Made by a program: the position numbers and the translations under genes | Assembly (NCBI GenBank): GCA_034620365.1 | Contig: JAQGEQ010000203.1 | Location: forward strand, 1-64,000 | Direction of reading: 5' to 3' | DNA: 64,000 bases | Source of the DNA: Pegea sp. RAD2-039 | Taxonomy: Eukaryota > Chordata > Thaliacea > Salpida > Salpidae | Shown: positions 1-11,645 of the stretch, piece after piece | Layout: the number at the start of each line of letters is the position of its first letter | Numbering within the stretch: position 1 is the stretch's first letter | The notes under the pieces: model-generated | What the model was told of the DNA's origin: nothing | Seen by the model: the letters and a program-made list of their open reading frames with translations, nothing else | Database searches by the model: none

Positions 1-1079
1 ACTGGATTTAAATAGGAGATGTAAATGTAAATGAAGGATCATTCAAATTAGGGTCAGTTCAATATTTAGATAATATTGATGCGTTTGTTGGAATCTTGAT
101 TAAGTTAAGGGCAAATGGATTTTGGTTTCAACATGTCATAAATATATATTTTCTAGAAAATTCATACAAGTTTCTATACAACTTTTAAAATAGCTAACTT
201 TAAATTCAAATATAAATAATATATACAATTTATATTAAACTGGAAAAACTTTAGAATTCTATGCTATCTACAAAATTATATTTAGATAAAAAACACTTCA
301 TTTTGAAGTAAATAAATAAATTTAGAAGTCTTTAAAAAATAAATAGATAAATACCTTCAACCAGAAAACTTCATCTTTCATTAAATGAGGATAAAAAGCC
401 AGTTATTTGTTTTCTCTAAAAATTGGTTTATTATAAGTCTACAAAATAAAGTCAGATTATTAAAATCAAATATTATAAATGACTCAAAATTTGTAGTTTA
501 GGAGAAATTATTCTTCACCATTAAAATGTTGTTAATAATAATGAAAGAAAAAAAGATTTTGATAATTAACCATAAAATATATAAACAATTTTATAGAAAA
601 GACTGTTTTATAATGTTATTATAGAAAATGCATTTTACTAAATTATGATTTATGAAGTTATGAAATATTAAATAATAATTAAGAATAATATTAAATAATG
701 GAATGAAAGATCTATCAGAAAGATCAGATTAAATTAATATAATAAATTACAATAATTCAAACTAATAAAAAATTTTATTTGTTTTTAGAATAAATCCACT
801 TTAAAAAATTTATCAAATATTAAACTAATATTTAAAGTTTAATTAACAAATTATACAAAGATTTTATAACAGTGAATTAGTAATATTTGATTATATTTAA
901 AATAATATAATTGTAAATTTCTTATTACTGCAAAATAAATTTGAAAATATTTAAATATTTTAAATATTTAAAATGATTTATTTTAAAAGATTTAAATTTT
1001 ATAATTCAATTGTAAGTATATTGAATATAATCAAGAAAAAATTATTTACAGAAATATACTAAAAAAATCAATTCAACAA
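1..1079 (-). repeat. Diverged monomer of the 1.24-kb repeat (left copy)
   Basis: Very AT-rich mirror of 33,104-34,182. It contains, on the minus strand at 355-438, an 84-bp exon-like core between splice-like signals, related to the 75-bp cores of the array at 35-42 kb. This suggests the palindrome ends inside, or continues through, a copy of the same array. Apart from that core nothing else is recognisable. Confidence 0.6.
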
Positions 1080-1103
1080 GAACTTACAAAAATAATTCAC
1101 ATC

Positions 1104-1301
1104 TTAACTAAAAACCAAACCTACAAATAAAACCAAATAAAATAAAATCTGCCAATAACTAAAAGTACCAGCTAAGAGATTTTCTTTTTCTGTGGTAAAG
1201 ATTTCCGTCAAAATTGTATTTCTGTAGGCTGGGAACTTCCCTTTCACAAAAAGTGTTTCAAATAAAAAATTCTTTTTTATTAAGTTTTTCGTTAAAGCCA
1301 T
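1104..1301 (-). CDS. Small conserved membrane-like ORF at unit end
   Basis: ORF of 65 codons starting with ATG and ending in a hydrophobic stretch (WQILFYLVLFVGL) that could be one membrane segment. The middle part, beginning ETLFVKGKFPAYRNT, is kept in frame in all five copies of the 3.64-kb unit seen here. Only this copy retains the upstream ATG; the mirror copy at 32.9 kb reads ATA at the same place. I do not recognise a family. The conservation may reflect recent duplication rather than coding. It could also be one exon of a larger gene, but no partner exon was identified. Confidence 0.3.
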   Translation of the reverse strand: MALTKNLIKKNFLFETLFVKGKFPAYRNTILTEIFTTEKENLLAGTFSYWQILFYLVLFVGLVFS

Positions 1302-2604
1302 ATTTATTAACTCATTTATGTGAATAAATAATCGAATTATAAAAATTAAAATTCCGTTTTCAGTAAAATTTAATTAAAACAGTAACTTTCTTTATGCATA
1401 ATTTTTTTATCTTTGTCACTTTGATTTTAATGTATTGTTGAAAAGCATTTCTTTGCTTGAATCAAATCAATAAGGCCTAGAAGTAAATTATTAATTGCTT
1501 TTAAGATTATACTTTTGATTTTTAAAAATGTATAGATCTAAATAAGTTGAAGTAACAAAAAACTAACAATTTTTAAAAGTTTTTAATTCAAAACACTTCT
1601 AACAAAGTAATACTGTATTCTCTTTTCAGTTACAAATAATCCACATATCTGTTGCATAAGAATCTATGAATTAAAAACAAGAAAAGTTGTCTGAGAGAAG
1701 ATTTCAAAAATAATTATATAGATTTATTTTGATAATCTTTTCAGCTCTATTGGGAAGCGCTGCGCATCAATTTCGTAAACTTTAGTTTTTGTACCATTTG
1801 AAATCAGTTGGAAGTACGAAACTTGTATAAAAATAATTTTATAATATTTCAAGACTTCGACTACCTTTAAAACTGAAATATAATATCATTAATTTTAACA
1901 AATTGAAAAACGAGGAAATCGACTTTTGCTTCTAACGGAATAAATGTTTTTATTTCATTCTTTAAATATAACACACTTGATTAAATTTTTCATCATTAAC
2001 TTCATTCTTGCGATACGAGTAAGCGATTTTAATGCTACAAATCAAATTGACAAAAACATCATACTTTTATCAGATAACAACAATTCAATAGCATAACTAC
2101 TGAAATTATGATTTATTAGTTTTTAGATCGTTTTCAAAACAACTTTTCATTTTTTCAACACTTTAACTGTTTAAAAATCTTTTATAAGTTTCAAAGTTTT
2201 TACATATAAAAGATTTCTGATGTATTTGGTATATTTAATGGATAATGTCAGAGTAGATTTTCTGATGTTTGTGATGAACTACAATTCCCTTCTAAGAGTA
2301 GCTTAGTCTAACGAGGTGGTTGTCTTTAAACTCGTTCCGCACTGTCTATAGGTGATGTTGTTGCTCGTAGCAAACCATTATTTGTTTAAATATGGTTTAA
2401 TTTTGAAAATAACTTACAATTCATTATTCAAATTTTAATTTTTTAAAATATTGACAATTCTTTGCTTAAAAGCTACTTTTTAAAAATATTCAAAATTCAT
2501 TACTCAAAATGCCAATTAAACAAATATTCAAGGTTTAGTGTTTAAAATATGCTTTCAAAAATATTCACAATTCGTTGTTCAAAATGTTATGTAAAAGTGA
2601 CCGA

Positions 2605-2705
2605 AGATCAGGATAAAGATTAGAATGAGGATTAGAAAGTAACAAAAGATGAAGACAAAGATTAAAAAGATAGGATGAAGATTGAGATGAGAAAACTGCG
2701 CAATA
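2605..2705 (+). repeat. Purine-rich degenerate GATTAGAA tract
   Basis: The plus strand is strongly purine-biased, with loosely repeated words such as AAGATTAGAATGAGGATTAG. The same tract recurs in the next unit at about 6,165-6,260 and, as pyrimidine-rich sequence, in the right arm near 24,290-24,370, 27,840-27,930 and 31,500-31,590. It looks like an old minisatellite with a period near 12-13 bases. No function is visible. Confidence 0.5.
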
Positions 2706-3354
2706 ATTCCGTTGTAACCTACATTTGGTTCAACGTCTATAAGTAATTTCTGTTTGATTACTTGTAATATCAGAGACGGCAAGATCATTTAAAAATACAT
2801 ATATTTGTTTTATTAAATAATTTTATTAACAATTAAGATTTATAAAATAAAATTTGTTAGTTTTGAAAAGTCTTAGGTATAATTACAAAGTGAGTATTTT
2901 AACGAATTTAGTAGTAATAAATATACATAGTAACAATTTTATTCGGAAAATTAGATTTGTAATTAATAATTATTTAGTTTAAACACGTTTTATACTAGTA
3001 GATAATCATAAGAGATCTTTTGCAAAAAATTAATTTTTAAATTTATGAATAAAATAAATAAATTTAAATTTTAAACAAAGATTTTAAAGAAGGCTTCTTT
3101 TCGACAACAATTAAATACATCATTAGACATAATTGCTTTATCTACCAAAATAGAATGGTAGGTAGAGTACATGGATAGGTAAAAGACAAAAACAAGGAGC
3201 TTTTCATACAAATCAGATGAAGCCATTTGTTACTTTCCTTGTTGTAAACTCTAAAATCTGTAGAAACAACTGAAAATACCTCCTCTTCGATTCGTTATCT
3301 TTTGTTCTTACTCGAAAAGTCAAACAGGAGAATATTGATTATGTTTTGAAAATG

Positions 3355-3800
3355 AAACTTAGAACATAAGGATTAGAAGATGAGAATTAGATGGTGATAA
3401 TTAGAAGATAAAGTTTAGAAACTTAAGATTAGGTGCTAAGCAATAAATGATAGAGACAAAAAAATAAAGAATAGAAGAAGTTGATTACATGATTAAGATA
3501 ACATATTTAAAAGATCGTTGTTTTTAAGTTTGTCGAAAGATCGATGATCTTCTAATGATATTTTTGAACAATTTTAAGCTCTTTAATGGTAAAAAACTTG
3601 GATGAGTGATCTCTGATTAAGTTAAGAAGATATGAGTTCGAAAATTATAAATTAGGAAGATGAAGATTAGAAAATTCAGTTTAGGAGATGATTTTGTAAA
3701 AAAATTTAATGACAAAGATCAGATAGAATATAATTTGAAAGATGGAGATTATAAGACGATATTTAGATGATTAAGATGATTAAGATGACTTATCAAAAAA
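3355..3800 (+). repeat. Purine-rich degenerate GATTAGAAGATGA tract
   Basis: Long purine-biased stretch made of variants of GATTAGAAGATGA and GATTAAGATGA. It is repeated beyond the gene block at about 9,440-9,990 and in mirror orientation in the right arm (about 20,640-21,080, 26,750-27,190 and 30,400-30,840). The strand asymmetry is maintained through hundreds of bases, as expected for a decayed minisatellite. Confidence 0.5.
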
Positions 3801-4754
3801 GATCTGCGACCTTGGTTTTAAGTTTGTTGAAAGATCAATGATTGTGTAAGAAACTCGAAAAGATTGAATTGTTTTTAAATTACTAATGATCAGATCAGAT
3901 ACCTTAGCAACTAATCTCTTTGAAATACTTTGATGAAAATTTCGTCCAATCACAGCTCATAACTGACAGAATAAATCCTTATTTATTCAGCTGATTTAAT
4001 AAGATCAAAAAAAATTAAAATGTTTAATTTCATTTAGTTTACTATTTTCATTTTTTTCAAAAGGTAAAGCCAGAAAATTGTTCTGTTTAATAAATTAATA
4101 CTTTTGCAAAAGATGAAAGCATTTTCAGCCGATTATACTAAATGTTTTGTCGAGTATTCTTTTAAAAAAAATTTAGAACCTTTTTAACCTTTGTTTAGCA
4201 GTTGTTAATTTACTTAATCAGCAAAACTTAATACCAAATTGAACCACTCAAAAAATTGAAGCTACAAAATAAACTTCCTTTTAAAAGGTCTCTGAAAATT
4301 GTAATCTAATATTTGTAACTTTTGGGACTGTTAGTCATTTTATTTAACTTTCAGAGAGATGTTTCTATAATAAATTAAGCTATAACTTTACTTTTTCTAA
4401 CAAGTTTTCACTAATATCTATATTTTTAAGCTCATAGTATTTAATAAGAGTTTTTTATCATCAACACAAGATTATTTGGCTTAAGTTTCATGTATAGCAC
4501 AAGTCCAGATCAAAACTAAATCAAGAATTGACTTAATTAACAAATAGGTTTGTGCTTGATAGTCGAAGGTTTCTTAAAAGTGACATTAAACAAGCTCACT
4601 AAAATCTAAACTTATAGTATCAACTTCACTTACCTGATATTTATAGTTTATAAAAACAACTGACTCTTACAAGTGAAGTTTTTTAGACATGTAGATTTTC
4701 AACAACAAAAAAATTTAATTCAACAAGAACTTTCGAAAATAATTAACTTTCTAA

Positions 4755-4907
4755 CTATAAAAACAAACCTACAATTAAAACCAAATAAAATAAATTATAC
4801 CAATAACTAAAACTACCAGCTACTAGATTTCCTTTTTCTGTGGTAGAGATTTTAGTCAAAATTGTATTTCTGTAGGCTGGGAACTTCCCTTTCACAAAAA
4901 GTGTTTC
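4755..4907 (-). pseudogene. Start-less copy of the small unit ORF
   Basis: Same frame as the ORF at 1,104-1,301, open for 50 codons from the shared GAA-ACA codons to a TAG. An in-frame stop lies upstream and no ATG precedes the conserved part. Several substitutions are shared with the copies at 25,628 and 29,270 (KISTTEKGNLVAGSFSYW-type), so inner copies form one subgroup and outer copies another. Confidence 0.35.
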
Positions 4908-7822
4908 GTTAAAAAAATTTATTTGTATTAAGTTTCGGTTAAAGCTTTATTTCTTAGCTCATTTATTTGAATAAATCAATAGAATTATTGAAATCAAAAT
5001 ACAATTTTAATTAAAACAGAAAATTTATTTATACATAATTTTATTTTTATCTTTGTCACTTTGATTTTAATGTATTGTTGAAAAGCATTTCTTTGCTTGA
5101 ATCAAATCAATAAGGCCTAGAAGTAAATTATTAATTGCTTTTAAGATTATACTTTTGATTTTTAAAAATGTATAGATCTAAACAAGTTGAAATAACAAAA
5201 AACTAACAATTTTTAAAAGTTTTTAATTCAAAACACTTCTAACAAAGTAATACTGTATTCTCTTTTCAGTTACAAATAATCTACATATCCGTTGCATAAG
5301 AATCTATGAATTAAAAACAAGAAAAGTTGTCTGAGAGAAGATTTCAAAAATAATTATATAGATTTAATTTGATAATCATTTCAGCTCTATTGGGAAGCGC
5401 TGCGCATCAATTTCGTAAACTTTAGTTTTTGTACCATTTGAAATCAGTTGGAAGTACGAAACTTGTATAAAAATAATTTTATAATATTTCAAGACTTCGA
5501 CTACCTTTAAAACTGAAATATAATATCATTAATTTTAACAAATTGAAAAACGAGGAAATCGACTTTTGCTTCTAACGGAATAAATGTTTTTATTTCATTC
5601 TTTAAATATAACACACTTGATTAAATTTTTCATCATTAACTTCATTCTTGCGATACGAGTAAGCGATTTTAATACTACAAATGAAATTGACAAAAACATC
5701 ATACTTTTATCAGATAACAACATTTCAATAGCATAACTGCTGAAATTATGATTTATTAGTTTTTAGATCGTTTTCAAAACAACTTTTCATTTTTTCAACA
5801 CTTTAACTGTTTAAAAATCTTTTATAAGTTTAGGATTTTTTACATATAAAAGATTTCTGATGTATCTGGTATATTTAATAGATAATGTCAGAGGAGATTT
5901 TCTGATGTTTGAGATGAACTACAATTCCCTTCTAAGGGTATCTTAGTCTTACGAGGTTGTTGCCCTTAAACTCGTTCCGCACTGTCTATAGGTGATGTTG
6001 TCGCACGTAGCAAACCATTATTTGTATAAGTATGGTTTAATTTTGAAAATACCTTACAATTCATTATTCAAATTTTAATATTTTAAAATATTGAAAATTC
6101 TTTGTTTAAAATTTACTTTCAAAAATATTCACAATTTGTTGTTCAAAATTTTATGTAAAAGTGACCAAAGATCAAGATAAAGATTACAATGAGGATTAGA
6201 AAGTAACAAAAGATGAAGACAAAGATTAAAAAATAGGATGAAGATTGAGATGAGAAAACTGCGCAATAATTCAGTTGTAACTCACATTTGGTTCAACGTC
6301 TATAAGTAATTTCTGTTTGATTACTTGTAATATCAGAGACGGCAAGATCATTTAAAAATACATATATTTGTTTTATTAAATAATTTTATTAACAATTAAA
6401 ATTTATAAAATAAATTTTTTAGTTTTGAAAAGTCTTAGGTATAATTACAAAGTGAGTATTTTAACGAATTTAGTAGTAATAAATATACATAGTAAAAATT
6501 TTATTAGGAAAATTAGATTTGTAATTAATAATTATTTAGTTTAAACATCTTTTTTACTAGCAGATAATTTTATAAGATCTTTTGCAAAAAAATAATTTTT
6601 AAATTTATGAATAAAATAAATAAAATAAATAAATTTAAATTTTAAACAAAGATTTTAAAGAAGGCTTCTTTTCGACAACAATTAAATACATCTTTAGACA
6701 TAATTACTCTATCTACCAAATTTGAATTGTAGGTAGAGTACATGGATAGGTAAAAGACAAAAACAAGGAGCTTTTCATACAAATCAGATGAAGCCATTGG
6801 TTACTTTCCTTGTTGTAAACTCTAAAATCTGTAAAAAACACGGAAAATACCTCCTCCAACATAGGATGTCTAGATCTTGATTACATCAATTTGACTGCGA
6901 GCTAAAGAGCTTAAAGAAGTATTTACTAAAAGAGCATTTAGGCTATTATTTATACTTCAATTCATTTATAAGATCATAAAAGAAATTTAGTTATAAGAGA
7001 TCAAAGAAGTGACTTAAAGTGACAAGATGACTTTTAATCTGGTTGTAGTTTATTCTTGTAAAGGCTACATAAAAAAGAACAATTAAAACTAATAAAAATT
7101 CTAGAATCAGCTACACATTTTTCAAAAAAAAATCAGCAGTTTGAAAAGATACAGTTTAAAACTGAAATAAACTTTAAGTTAGTATAGTTGAAATCTTAAA
7201 AGAAATTATTATAAAAATCACTTTTATTGATAATTATCAGTTAAATAACTGCGTAAAACTTAATAAGCAGATCTAATTTAGAATTTAATTTTGTATAAAA
7301 TACTTAAAGTTAAAGTTTCCAATAAAAAACAAAAGATGTTTCGTAAACTTTCTGAAGATTATTGTTAACAAGTCACTTTCGCCCAATTGACGTTTCACTG
7401 ACTTTGAATGTTTTAGAAAATGCTTGTAAATTAAAATTTAACATTTTACAGAATTTTAATTTAATTCATGATTATGGTGAAAAGTTTTAATTTATTTGTA
7501 TTTAAATTTCCACTATATGTATTTTCTTATAATATTATATCATGAAATAATATTTCATTAACTTTTATAAATTTTAACTAACTTTTATAAAATAATATTT
7601 TAATGTCTGAAGATAATTATATTATTCTATCTTTCATTATTTTTATTTAGAAGAAATATTTTAGTAAACTTTTAAGTGTATTCTAACTAAGAACTATTTT
7701 AAAACAATTAATACAAATTAATTACTATATAAATATCATTCCTTAACAATTTTTCTATATAAATAAATGTTTTTAATAATTTAGTTTAATCTTAAGAGGT
7801 AAAATTTAAATAAAAAATTAAG

Positions 7823-9347
7823 ATGAGCGTAACAATGTCCGATGTAATTCAACATACAAAAGATGAATTGATGTTGGCTAATCTGGCCAATATATGGCCA
7901 ATAGAATGTCCTCCTAGACTAGCTCCTCATTATCTGATGTATATGGGTGAGGACTTGAAGATTTTTCAGAAGAGAATGATAGGTGACAAAACATTTCCTA
8001 AAAGCAAAAATTTGAAATGTTTTTTTAGGAGAATCATACATCCAGAACTTGCATTCAAGGAAGAAGGTTGCTGAAATTCTTGAAAAATCTTGGGCATCTG
8101 AGCATCTGCTGGTTAATTCAGAATTTGATGAGCTTCAAATGGAAACTGGTTTGTCTTCTGAAATCATTCTGAAGTGGTTTGATTGGAAGAATAGACAACA
8201 AGGAGTTGAAACTGTGAGATAACAATTTTCTATGCTTTTGAAGTTAACAAATTTTTTTTTCAGGTTTTATCTGGTTTGATTGAAAACCATTCTTATTTAA
8301 AAGGCGACATTTTAAATTCACTATCATCTTTGTTTCGAATTTCACAAAAAGCTTTAGAAGTTCTTTGTATGAAGATCAGAGCTGACAACATGATTTTCAA
8401 AATTGACGAGAGTCAACTTGAGACGGTCAGTATCTCATCAATTTATCAATTTAACAAAATTGTATATTAAGAAATAAATTCAAATAATCAAATGTTAATG
8501 AATAAAACTTCGTTTATACTTTGATTAACTTTCTATACTTTAACTTGATTTAGTTTCAAGGCTTCTTCTTTCACTAGTGCATTTGAGAAGTTTCATAAAT
8601 TATACAAAGTTAATTTTCTATTCTAAACAATTAGAACCTTATGATGTCCTTATATTTTTATGTTTGGTTCTTGATACTGTATTATATTTGGGAATCAACT
8701 GCCAACAAATTTTTGCAAATAGATCAAATGTTGTTTTCAACAATTTAGTAAACAGTCAATTGATACACATTAGCACCTTATCTTGTGAAACCTCCTCAGC
8801 CTCAAACACTCAGCTGTTCTTATTTTTATAAAAAAATTTAGAAAATTAGATGCTAGTGATTGAAGGTGATGAGGAGTCTGTATGAATCTTTAATAAAAAG
8901 TTTGTAATTAAAAATGAAATTTAACATTTGCAGAGTTTAATGAAAGAGTTTTTACTTCATCGACATGAATCCAATAAATTTTCTAGCATCGAAAGAATAT
9001 CTTCATCATTCGAACTTAGTGCTGAAGATGTCGTTGAAATTTTCAACTGCTGGTCGACAATTGATTTGGATGAAGATTCTGCAGAAATTAAAAATGGCCC
9101 TCTTCCACCCCAGCTTGACACCATTACTGAAGAGAAACCCTCATCACGTGAGTTGATGTCTTTCTGCATTAGGATCTGTTTATCAAATTTATACTTTACA
9201 GAATTTCATTTGGATTTTGAACAATCAAAAGAAAATAAGAAGTTAATGAACATGATGAAAACAAATGACTCAAAAAAAGAAGCAGATCCTGATGAAGCTT
9301 CCTCATCTTCATCTGAAGTGAGGACTGAAGAATTTCCTGTGTCTTAA
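7823..9347 (+). CDS. Triple-homeodomain putative transcription factor, five exons
   Basis: Exons 7,823-7,982, 8,029-8,213, 8,264-8,425, 8,934-9,147 and 9,202-9,347 join in phase across four GT-AG introns to give 288 codons. Exon 2 encodes a homeodomain-like segment in which the usual core positions fit: L16, W20, L26, L34, L40, I45, W48, F49 (LKWFDWKNRQQ in the recognition helix). N51 is not conserved in register. Exon 3 fits a second, more diverged segment (L16, I20, Y25-L26, L34, I40, L45, R53), and exon 4 a third (I34, L40, V45, I48, F49). The tail is acidic and serine-rich. Nematode HOCHOB-type genes with several diverged homeodomains are the closest analogy I know. DNA binding in the nucleus is inferred. 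The start is the first ATG after an AT-rich leader, with a second in-frame ATG four codons later. Confidence 0.78.
8426..8933 (+). other. Long intron 3 of the homeodomain gene
   Basis: The 508-bp intron begins GTCAGT and ends TTTGCAG. It contains an open frame of 84 codons (8,577-8,831) that stays nearly intact in the mirror gene, with a short in-frame deletion of two codons. The frame lacks homeodomain-like positions and has no convincing splice sites joining it in phase, so I treat it as intron. An alternative exon cannot be excluded. Confidence 0.5.
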
Positions 9348-10796
9348 TATAAAAAGAAATATTGATTCAAACTTGAATACAGATAATAACTCTAATTCCA
9401 ATGCTTCGTTATCTCTTGTTCTTACTCGAAAAGTCAAACAGGAGAATATTGATTAAGTTTTGAAATTGAAAATTAGAAGATAAGGATTAGAAGATTAGGA
9501 CTAAGAAATGAGGATTAGATGGTGATAATTAGGAGATGAAGTTTAGAGTAGCAAGATTAAGTGCTAAAGACTAAATGATAAAGACAAAAAGGTAAAGATT
9601 AGAAGAAGTTGATTAGAGATGAAGATAACTTATTTAAAAGATCGTTGTACTTAAGTTTTTCGAAATATCGATGATCTTCTAATTAAATTTTTGAACATTT
9701 CAAGCTCTTTAATGATAAAAAACTTGGATGAGTCTTTCAAACCATTAAATACTTTTGGAAAATAAAAAAAAAAGTTTCTTTTTCTGTTCTTACTCAAAAC
9801 CTTTCGCAGTATGAGTGATCTCTGATTAAGTTTAAAATATAAAAGGTTCGAAAATTATAAGTTTAGAAGATGAAGATTAGAAAATTCAGTTTAGGAGATT
9901 ATTAGGTGAAAAAAATGAATAATAAAGATCAGATAAAATATAATTCAAAAGATGGAGATTAAAAGACGATATTTAGAAGATTAAGATGACTTATCAAAAA
10001 AGATCTGTGACTTTGGTTTTAAGTTTGTTAAAAGATCAATGATTGTGTAAGAAACTCGAACAGATTGAATTGTTTTAAATTACTAATGATCAGATCAGAT
10101 ACCTTAGCAACTAATTTCTTTGAAATATTTTGATGAAAATTTCGTCCAATCACAGCTCATAACTGACAAAATAAATCCGTATTTATTCAGCTGATATAAT
10201 AAGATCAAAAAAAATTTAAATGTTTAATTTCATTTAGTTTACTATTTGCATTTTTGTTAAAGATATAAATTAAATTTACAACAAATATAGCTTATATCAG
10301 TGCAACAAAACTTACTTTAAATGTTATATAATCATCTAATGTCGTTTTCTCTGCATTTGCTGAAAAATATTAACAAAATATTAGAAGCAATACAGTTTAA
10401 CCAAATTCTTATAAAAGTTCATTTATAAATGGTAATTACTAGTAAAGCTGTTTGACTTTTTTGGAGTTTAATCAAGGTTTCAATCTAAACAAAAAGAGCT
10501 ATCGACAGTTGTTTCAACCTTTCAATAAACTGAAACCCCTACCACTAATGATGATGGTTGCAGGTTTCTTAAAACTGACATTTAACAAGCTCACTAAAAT
10601 CTAAACGTTTTGTATTAACTTCAATTACCTGATATTTATAGTTTATAAAAATAACGGACTTTTACAAGTGACTGTTTTTAGACATGCAGATTTTTTAATT
10701 ATCTTTTAAAATTACCAAACAATTATTAAACAACTTAACAAACTTCTAATAAAGTAATTGGAAAATTAAATTTCAATTTCTGCTCTGATTTTATAA

Positions 10797-10869
10797 GCCC
10801 GGTTAGCTCAGTCGGTAGAGCGTTGGACTTTTAATCCAACGGTCGCGGGTTCAAGTCCCTCATCGGGCG
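10797..10869 (+). tRNA. tRNA-Lys (anticodon TTT)
   Basis: 73-nt cloverleaf. The acceptor stem GCCCGGT pairs with ATCGGGC, leaving discriminator G. The D arm carries the A-box TAGCTCAGTCGG, and the anticodon stem TTGGA/TCCAA encloses loop CTTTTAA with anticodon TTT at 10,830-10,832. The T arm carries the B-box GGGTTCAAGTCCC. There is no intron. It is duplicated in mirror orientation at 17,280-17,352 with identical sequence. It lies in the palindrome arm between the SG-rich gene and the 3.64-kb unit. Confidence 0.97.
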
Positions 10870-11645
10870 GCTTTAATTTTAACATTTTAAAAATAAATCA
10901 AAATTCGTTAATACCAAATATCAAAATAGTAAAATTTATTCCAAATCTCCAAAAGTAAAAATAGTTTTTAGTAAAATGGAGATATTTACAACAATTTACC
11001 ATTTTAAATTTACTAAGTTCGAACAAACACTTGATTTATAATCTATATTAATCAATATTACAACTGACTTATTTTAGACCTGTAGACATTTAAATTAGAT
11101 TTAAATTATTTTATGTTTGATAATATAGAAGTAATTTTTATATTTTAATTTCCCTACATTTTAGATTATTTTATTGAGAAAATTTGAAGTTTTTAACTTA
11201 TAAGATTAATCGATGAAAGTTCTTAATTTAAGGTAAATAACCAAATAATATATTATTTAAATTTCAAGGAGAACTACCATTTATTTATTTTATTAATTAC
11301 AAAAAAATGAAAGAAATATATTTTCAAGAAAAGTTGTTTTAAAATCGGCCTTTCAAAAAGATTTAAAAATCATTGCATAATAATGGTAATATCTTAATTA
11401 ATTTTTATTGGTTATTTTTTAAATAAAGGAATTTAAAATATACAAAAATATATATAAAACATAAGAATAGGATAGAGTAATGTTTTAAAAAGAATAATTT
11501 TTTTACTGTAAAATACATGATAGCTAAATTTATTAGTTTAGTTTATGCTTTATATCAAGATAATCAAATATTTCAAAATGTAGATTGAACAAACTTATTA
11601 AATATTTACAAGATACATTATTTTCAGACTGGTCAATTATAGAAT

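Larger units (their letters stand above)
1080..4720 (-). repeat. 3.64-kb tandem unit, outer left copy
   Basis: The same sequence restarts at about 4,721, a period of about 3,640 measured on the landmark TGGGAAGCGCTGCGCATC (1,751 and 5,391). The unit holds a short conserved ORF at one end, a GC-richer landmark, and purine-rich tracts of degenerate GATTAGAAGATGA-type words. No transposase, terminal inverted repeats or long ORF was seen in it. Confidence 0.88.
6857..9414 (+). other. Homeodomain gene block inserted in the 3.64-kb unit (left)
   Basis: Comparing the inner unit with the outer one, the sequence is collinear up to CCTCCTC at 6,856 and again from TTCGTTATCT at 9,415. In the outer unit only five bases (TTCGA) lie between these points. 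The 2,558 bases in between exist only here and in the mirror copy 21,140-23,676. No terminal inverted repeat or clear target duplication is visible, so the block either moved in by recombination or was lost from the other units. Confidence 0.75.
4721..10695 (-). repeat. 3.64-kb unit, inner left copy, interrupted by gene block
   Basis: Second left copy. It matches the outer unit until 6,856, is interrupted by the homeodomain gene block (6,857-9,414), and resumes at 9,415 with the same sequence that follows the junction in the other copy. Near 10,245-10,560 a portion of the unit is replaced by other sequence, which is also present in the mirror copy near 20,050-20,340. The tail (about 10,560-10,695) again matches the unit end at about 4,567-4,695. 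Confidence 0.82.

Noticed and set aside
2579-2788. Hydrophobic minus-strand frame over a purine-rich tract
   Set aside because: The residues (repeated FIFILIL-type) come from translating a low-complexity GA-rich repeat in antisense; it is broken in the next unit.
8577-8831. 84-codon frame inside intron 3 of the homeodomain gene
   Set aside because: Conserved in the mirror copy but with no in-phase splice path and no homeodomain-like positions; kept only as an intron note.
8957-9169. Minus-strand 70-codon frame opposite exon 4 of the homeodomain gene (mirror at 21,374-21,586)
   Set aside because: It is the antisense shadow of a well-supported exon, and its conservation follows from the exon.
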